A DNA stretch of 64,000 bases from Xestospongia bergquistia. Taxonomy: Eukaryota > Porifera > Demospongiae > Haplosclerida > Petrosiidae. The notes under the pieces were generated by a model, which made no database searches, was not told where the DNA came from, and worked only from the letters and a program-made list of their open reading frames with translations. Numbering within the stretch: position 1 is the first letter of the stretch; each line of letters starts with the position of its first letter. The DNA is taken from assembly GCA_963965975.1 (NCBI GenBank), contig OZ014420.1, forward strand, positions 3,436,001 to 3,500,000. Direction: 5' to 3'. Position numbers and translations under genes: made by a program. Below, in pieces: positions 57,878 to 64,000 of this stretch.

Positions 57878-59046
57878 GCCCAACAAGTTGTTTTTGAGAC
57901 CTTTTATCACGAAAATAATTTGTGGTGAGGACTTCTCCTTGTGTGCAATTGTCGTCTCGAATTGACCTAGCACTCTTTGAGGTGTCTGACTAGGACCCAA
58001 CAGTGCTCTCGAGGGTTTCTGCAAAAGAATTATTGGTAGATTAGTGTAGGTTTACTGTGAAATAGCAGTGACGTCAGCCCCTGTATCTAGTTTGAATCGT
58101 ATCATCCTACTCAGGACAGAGATGTTGGCAAACCATGAAGACATCTGACTATTACTGATAGTATCTAGGAATGCTTCCTCTAACATCATTCCACTACTAA
58201 CTTCAGATATAGGCTTTGTACAAAGACATCTGACTATTACTGATAGTGTCTAGGAATGCTTCCTGTACGATCATTCCACTACTAACTTCAGATATAGGCT
58301 TTGTGCGACATTGAGCGCTATAGTGTCCCTTTTTGTGACATTTGTGGCATGTGGCATCTTTGGCAGGACATTTATCTCTGCTGTGTAGATCTCCTCCACA
58401 ACGTCCACACTGCTTTCTTGAAGTGTCCTTCCTAGCATGCATACGGATTGGTTTTCCTTTTCGCCACAGATTCTGAACAGCTTCAATATCAGACCCTGTC
58501 TTGATTGATTCAGTTTTGAGGAATATCTATTGTCCATGCACAGCTTCCTTCTGCCTCACTATCTTTTTCGCTTTCTCTAATGTTAGTTCAGACTCAGTTT
58601 GGAGTCGTTCTGAGAGTCTACTGTCTCGAATCCCCACAACTAGGCGGTTGCGGATCATTTCGTCCAATAGAGCTCCGTAGTCACAATTTCCGACTAGATT
58701 ATAGAGAACTGTAATGTATTTGTCAGCACTTTCATTCTGTTGATGAACCTAGCTCTTTCAAATATGACATTTCTTCTGACATTGTAGAACTTTGTTGAAT
58801 TTGGCAAGTACCTCGTTGTACTCCCTTCTAGCATTGGCAGTGATACTCGTAGAAAGGAAAATGTCCTCTGCTTCTTCACCTAGGCAGTAAAGGAGGGTAC
58901 TGACTTGTCTTTCTCCAGTTGCTTGTTGAAACTATTCAAATTGACATTTCTAACAAGGCCATTCATCTGGGTTCTTGAAGTTAAAAGGACCTGGAGGTTG
59001 GAGTCTCAATCAATCCATTTTCTCTCAGATCCCACCACTGCCACCA
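57833..59046 (-). pseudogene. gypsy gag-protease fragment, opposite orientation
   Basis: From 59046 on the minus strand: a primer-binding-like TGGTGGCAGTGGTGG, then degenerate gag (YGALLDEMI-like pieces in several frames, 58560-58800). NC follows with CGRCGGDLHSRDKCP and CHKCHKKGHYSAQC (58300-58410). An LDTGADVTAIS-like protease active site lies near 58070, followed by PSQTPQRVLGQFETTIA, IFVIKGLKNNLLGLPAI, the protease-RT linker. Many stops are present. RT and later parts are absent. Confidence 0.7.
58141..58310. repeat. 85-bp direct tandem repeat x2 in the gag-protease fragment
   Basis: acatctgactattactgata through ctttgtac/ctttgtgcg is duplicated with a few differences at 58141 and 58226. 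The repeat lies between NC and protease and disrupts the reading frame. Confidence 0.9.
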
Positions 59047-59290
59047 TGTAATGTTTATAACAACAACTCAACAAGTGAGCAAGTGAAGTACACATATAAC
59101 CCAAGTTACTTATATAAGAAATACACTATACACTGATAATACAATAACAAGCATGTGTTTGTTCTAACACAATGTACATTGTTCCACGAGACAATTCTAC
59201 TACAATGACAATGCAACTTTTAAGTTATAAATTTGTGCGCAAAGAAAGTACTTGATACAACATTGATTCTACACCCAAGACACGTATGTT
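59047..59290 (-). repeat. gypsy 5' LTR (minus strand), outer end uncertain
   Basis: On the minus strand it ends ...TAAACATTACA immediately before the TGGTGGCAG primer site, as an LTR should, and contains TATATAAG near 59113. The start near 59260-59290 (TGTATCAAGTACTTTC) is a guess because there is no partner LTR. Confidence 0.5.
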
Positions 59291-59362
59291 ATGAAGGTGT
59301 TGTCAGTTGAGACAGAGACAGCGTCAGATCAGTTTCTTGATGAAGAAAACGATAACTTCCAG

Positions 59363-59444
59363 TTTGATTGTGGGCACCAAAAACCTGTCTAATAATTATG
59401 GAATTTGATTGTGGGCACCAAAAACCTGTCTAATAATTATTGAA
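59363..59444. repeat. 41-bp direct tandem repeat x2
   Basis: tttgattgtgggcaccaaaa through tctaataattat occurs at 59363 and 59404. Confidence 0.9.
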
Positions 59445-59521
59445 CAGACAAGAATTCAATAACCTAGTAGTTATACACTATCTACAGTGTTTGGCTGACT
59501 AATAGAAATCAAGATTTTAGT

Positions 59522-60010
59522 ATGGTCAAAGTGTTTACTGAAAATTTTTTTGCCAATCATATAATTTTTTCTAATACAACTGTTATAGTATGTGGTTTTA
59601 GCACAAATGAAGTCACGTCTTGCTGTGATACATTAACCTGCTATACACTAAGACCTCCTGCTGTTATTTTAGTGGTCAAGAGTTCATTGGAGAAAATGAA
59701 GAAGACCACTAAAGTTTTGAATGATATACAAGGTAAAACAGACATGTATTGTACAATTCATACACACTTTTTAGCTATAGAACATGATAGCATACTTTCC
59801 TTTTGGATGCTGGATTAAGCGTAGGAATTCATGGTAATACTAATTGGCTTCCACATAATGCATATACAACAGAGGAGTTGCCGAGACTTATGGCATATTA
59901 CTACCAGAGAGAATCCCTGGCTGCAAAAGTATGGATGTACAACTACTTCCCATTCACGTGACAAGAGAGGAATATGGAAAAAGTTTGCTCATCATGTCAT
60001 TATCACTAAA
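59522..60010 (+). pseudogene. unidentified decayed coding region
   Basis: An open frame 59522-59818 (MVKVFTENFFANHIIFSNTT, VKSSLEKMKKTTKVLNDIQG, FLAIEHDSILSFWMLD) ends in TAA. In the next frame the reading continues as VGIHGNTNWLPHNAYTTEEL and LMAYYYQRESLAAKVWMYNY, which looks protein-like. Together this suggests a decayed exon with one frameshift, but the family is not recognised and chance cannot be excluded. Confidence 0.3.
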
Positions 60011-60029
60011 CTGAGATCAGGGCTCTCCT

Positions 60030-61484
60030 GAGGATGCCAAAGAAATTCTCTTGCTATTAATCAGACTGCCAATTCATCTAAATCTTACAAACTATAGGGA
60101 AAAATGAACGATAATTTATCACTGTTCGCAAAAGACTCACATTGTCCAAGCAATGACTCATTGAAGCCTCTACAATACTTACAAATCAGGCAATGCTTTT
60201 CTTGAAATTAAAAAAAAAAATTGTTGCTGGAATGGATTAACTCACACAGTCACACGGCGATGGTTTCATTTCTCACGGAAATTTTGCCCAAGTCCGTGGC
60301 CACACCTGATTCACATGAACAGGAAACCTATAGTAGTTCAATGAAACTTGACGGTACACTTTCTTCAATTATAGTTGTTAGATGATCTGTTGCTGTGGGA
60401 GCCAACCAAAAAAAGCCTAGTTGAAAAAGCTAAGAAAGCCACTAAGCTCTATAACAGCAAACACAAGTCTTCTTAACTATGTGCTATGTTTGTATATGCA
60501 AGGACGACTGTGTTTGAATTCTATGTACGAGTGTTTGTACATTCATGTACTTAAAATTTGTAGATATTAATTTTAAATAAGTGATAATGATGCACAACAT
60601 GTACAATGATCAACTTCAGTTTATATTATGCTGTATGTGTGCACGGTGTGCACACACCCACATGGTACATGTATGCTCTAGCCGTTTTAATGAGATTCAT
60701 GAGTAATAAATATGAATATTATTGAGTCACACTGTAGCCTTCTCTTTCAAGGTGAGAGGTCTGACATTGTAAAGGAAATTAAGCTGAGTAGAAGGACCAG
60801 ACAAAAGACAGTCCAAGTGCCAGGATGAATGTGTGAGAAGAGGACTAGGCTTGCAAGATTTCGCAGAAAGTAAACAGAAGGTGACCTTGTCACATGTTCC
60901 ATAATTGGTGCCGCTAGCTTTGTAAAGATAGTTGTTTTCAATTTTTTGGTCAAAGACATGATCTAAAAATAAATCAATAGCTAAGTAATGCTGTCTACTG
61001 TACAGATCTTTTTCAAAGTTGCACTACTTGTAAATTGCACAAACTTTCAAATACGGCAATGATTTAGCAACTGTGGGTTGTCTAGTCTAATACAGTACCA
61101 GTGGGGCTACTTCCCCTTAGTGAGGCTACAGGCTTCTGCTAATAAGATTAACATTACACTTACATCAAATCAAGACTAATACAATTAGTGTGATATAAAT
61201 CATAATTTAATAAAATCAAATTGAACAGACATTTTTATTATTGAACAAAATTAAATAGAGACCATTTTAAATACTGTTATGGGTCAAAATATGTGATCCT
61301 ACATACGGAAAGGGACCTAGTCACACAAATTCAATTATTGAGAAGATACAAATTTAGTGAAATATCAATCCTCCCACAAAAAACGCGATTATGGTTTGTA
61401 GTGCCTCAAAACCTTGTATACCTTCATGAATGAAGCTTTTACAGTCCTAGCAACATTGGTTTACTTCTTCTATATGTATGGATG
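60030..61484. other. no gene recognised
   Basis: Low-information AT-rich sequence. A minus-strand frame at 60747-60959 has no recognisable motif. Confidence 0.5.
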
Positions 61485-61625
61485 TTATTCATTGCAAAGT
61501 TTTAAAAAGTTTTCTTTACCAAATCGGAAGTTCTCCTTCCATTCTTGGCTAACCACGATATCATTTACAAAGTTGTCCCACCATACCTGAAAACGATATG
61601 TTTTGCGCATCGTTGCCATTTTTGT
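61485..61625 (-). pseudogene. PIF/Harbinger transposase N-terminal fragment
   Basis: Minus-strand reading RKTYRFQVWWDNFVNDIVV, SQEWKENFRFGKENFLKLCN matches the start of PIF/Harbinger DDE transposases (W-W-x-N-F, E-E-W-x-E-N-F-R, F-x-x-L). The sequence then departs from the family after the stop at 61485, so only about 45 residues survive. No ends of an element were found. Confidence 0.6.
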
Positions 61626-62138
61626 TAGCGTTTTTGGCCTTTCTGTGTGAACGCAAGCAGTAAAAGGATACAAAATGAAACATATTTTGACCAATAATGT
61701 TGTCATGTAAACAAAGCCTATGCAAAGACAAATCCAAATTTAGTTTCTTTGCTTTGTGACATAATAATGGCAGGACAAATCAGCATTACAAAAGTAATAG
61801 CCACCTCAAAAAAATGTTAAAGAAACAACAATGAGAGAAATCAACTTAACAAGTTCAAGTTCAGCACTTCTGGCTTTCCCAAAAAAGTGTAGATGTCCAT
61901 GCAATTTCATGAAATCTGTCCTCACTCTACACATCCACCTAATAGTCTCTTTTAAAATTATTTGATGTGTCACTACTACTACTTTTTTTGATGTACATTA
62001 CTTATTGCGCTGAGAAAAGGGTCCTCTTTTCCTTTTGCAACAATATTTATCACATGCAACATTGCGTAAATTGTAACTATAGTAAGTACTAATACCACTC
62101 TCTCTTAGTCAGAAGATCATGAAGTGAAGACATTCTGC

Positions 62139-62217
62139 CAAAGAGTTTTAAAAATTCTTTCAGAGAATAATCCCTTTCAAAGAGTTTCAAAAGTTTTTTC
62201 AGAGAATAATCCCTTTT
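62139..62217. repeat. 39-bp direct tandem repeat x2
   Basis: caaagagttttaaaaattct through gaataatccctttt is repeated at 62139 and 62178 with small changes. Confidence 0.85.
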
Positions 62218-62606
62218 AACAAAAATGGTGTCATATTTTAATGGCTCTGACAAATAAGAACTGTTCTGTTATTAAATGTTATACTGGTGCAAAAGTCTGG
62301 ATATGTAATTCATCATTAACCAATCGCCATGATGACTTTCTTCACTTGGGGTGGCTAGGCTAATACTGCCACTAAAGGAATCAAACAAAGTTTTAACTGT
62401 TTTACATGATTCTTCAGGCTCACTAGTAATAGTTATTATTGATGATAATTAATAATAGTTATTGATATAAGTTAAAAACATAGAAAACATTTTGACAAAA
62501 CATTAGCCCTGGCATGCCTAGGCCTGGCTACGCAAATGCAAAGAGGAGTATTTACTGGCACAGCTCAAGCACATCTATGTTCTCTTAACAAAACGCTAAA
62601 CAGAGA

Positions 62607-62639
62607 TTATTATTTTATTATATCTTAATAAAATAATAA
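62607..62639. repeat. 14-bp AT palindrome with 5-nt loop
   Basis: TTATTATTTTATTA and TAATAAAATAATAA are perfect reverse complements around tatct. It is pure AT, so it may have arisen by chance. Confidence 0.7.
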
Positions 62640-64000
62640 ACATTATTAACCACACCCTTTATTAATAAATAACAAGTCCAAATTTCCAGTGTGCTTTGTG
62701 CACCACCACCTTGCATTAATATTAAAAATGAAATGAAAAAAAGCAATATCACCCCTGCCTCTGACTTTAAGTTTGAGGTAATTGCTGAAGTGATTTGCAA
62801 TGTACCATCAAGTTAAGGGACCTAATTGATTTGACCCTGTGTGAAAGCAATAACACCAAGTATAATAATCTTTGGCAAGTGATGTTTTTTACAACTCTGT
62901 ATAGACCCTCTAACTTTACAGCTGATAACACCAACAAGAACTCTAATTTTGTTAAATGTCTCAATTTATCCTTTAAAGCTGCAACATAGTTTTATTAACA
63001 AGGAGTTAGGGAAGTATATTCAGTTTATAAGGCATAAGGATAGCAAGCTCCAAAGAAAATATGCTATACAACAGGTTGTACTGATGGGTCATGGGTCATG
63101 TAAAGCAAAACACATTTGTCACCAGCAAGGAATCTTGGATGTAGAAAGCAGGAAGTATGTTTGGAATGTACAATGTTTATAATGGTTCTAGACTGTTATC
63201 AATGCAGTATAGAATTACCAATAACAACAGACCATCTTTGCAACACAACATTTTACCATGTGCTATTACTATCACATCTACAGTATTCACTCAGAACTAT
63301 CAGAGCATGCTAAAAATTCTGCATGGCATTTGACAATTTCGGTTCAGGAAAAAAATGCAGCCCCACTATATGTATACCCCAGGAAAAACCATAGCCCCAC
63401 TATAAGTTTATTTTCTTACCAATTTGCTGTCTTTTGTTGACATTAATCCTCCTAACTTTTCTTAAAGTGATAGCCTAGATGTTATTATCTACTGTCTACT
63501 GTATATCGGCTTATTTGTGCGATGATTTAATTGTTCTAAATGTGCATTTTTAGGGCAATCGCACATTTTAAAATGCACACACGTAAATGACAACATGAAT
63601 TTTCATTACAACAAAGCACGTGGTGTATTTGACCAGAAAATGTCAAGCATACTGAACTATTTAAAGAGAAAGGTTCCACAGGACGTTGGAGAGTTTCAAC
63701 AGAATCATTGTCATCAATCAGAGAACGCTTTATTAACAAAAACCTACCATGTTACATGAAGTTACATAATCATATGCCACAAATTCTACAAGTCCAAGAA
63801 AATCAGTCAAAGGTCCTATCTTTTGTTAAAAAGGTAATCCACTACAGAAAGGAACAGGAGACAAACTTGAAAATCCAAATATTGTATAGCAAAAAATGGT
63901 TAATACAACATAATAACCTTCCATATTCATATTCAAATATGCAGTTGAAGTAAAAGCTGTTTTACAAACATAGAAAAGTCACTGTATAAGTCACCTTCCC

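Larger units (their letters stand above)
61710..64000. other. no gene recognised
   Basis: No supported coding region. Two short repeats (62139-62217 and 62607-62639) are listed separately. The open frames near 62795-63440 and 63708-63953 lack motifs and clear splice context. Confidence 0.45.

Noticed and set aside
60747..60959. 70-codon minus-strand ORF with a hydrophobic stretch
   Set aside because: No homology, no start context and no splice neighbours. A chance frame in AT-rich DNA is sufficient.

Overview
The window is AT-rich metazoan nuclear DNA, probably from a sponge. That assignment is inferred from the combination of an ankyrin-Roc-COR-Death gene, a two-pore channel gene, small GT-AG introns, and very diverse CACTA, DIRS, Ty3/gypsy, hAT, PIF/Harbinger and Mutator-like transposon remains. 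No prokaryotic gene organisation, rRNA, tRNA or CRISPR array was seen. Nearly every recognisable reading frame is broken by stops, frameshifts or deletions, so this is an old and heavily reworked stretch of genome.

Layout. 1-3755: exons of a decayed ankyrin-Roc-COR-Death gene, plus strand. 3835-8775: a CACTA DNA transposon with matching CACTGTG ends and an ATA target duplication, carrying two divergent genes. 8900-10780: a tandem array of about 635-bp units. 10890-10988: an isolated 33-codon ankyrin exon. 12895-18918: a DIRS-type tyrosine-recombinase retrotransposon on the minus strand, with inverted terminal repeats and an internal complementary region, invaded by a gypsy element at 15406-18474 that has lost its 3' half. 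20845-23330: two nested gypsy fragments, minus strand. 23330-30379 (copy A) and 31030-41950 (copy B): two copies of one large element. B carries a many-exon minus-strand gene with a PHD finger and a Mutator-like DDE core. A is a 3.1-kb deletion derivative. Both end in arrays of a 153-bp repeat.

42427-45855: a two-pore channel (TPC) gene whose coding part is essentially intronless, with a TATA box and an M-box/CLEAR-like E-box upstream, but with one frameshift and one stop-containing junction. 46009-55091: a 4,541-bp direct tandem duplication with no difference noticed between copies, containing a multi-exon gene of unknown function, a repeated exon-like block and a hAT transposase remnant. 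55092-64000: mostly non-coding, with two opposed gypsy fragments (56930-59290), a small Harbinger fragment and short tandem repeats.

How the parts relate. The only host-type genes are the ankyrin-Roc-COR-Death gene and the TPC channel. The rest is mobile DNA, largely nested. In at least seven places a reading frame is closed by TGA, several of them where the family usually has arginine, consistent with CGA-to-TGA decay at CpG. The strongest candidates for something undescribed are the A/B element family and the exactly repeated 4.5-kb block.
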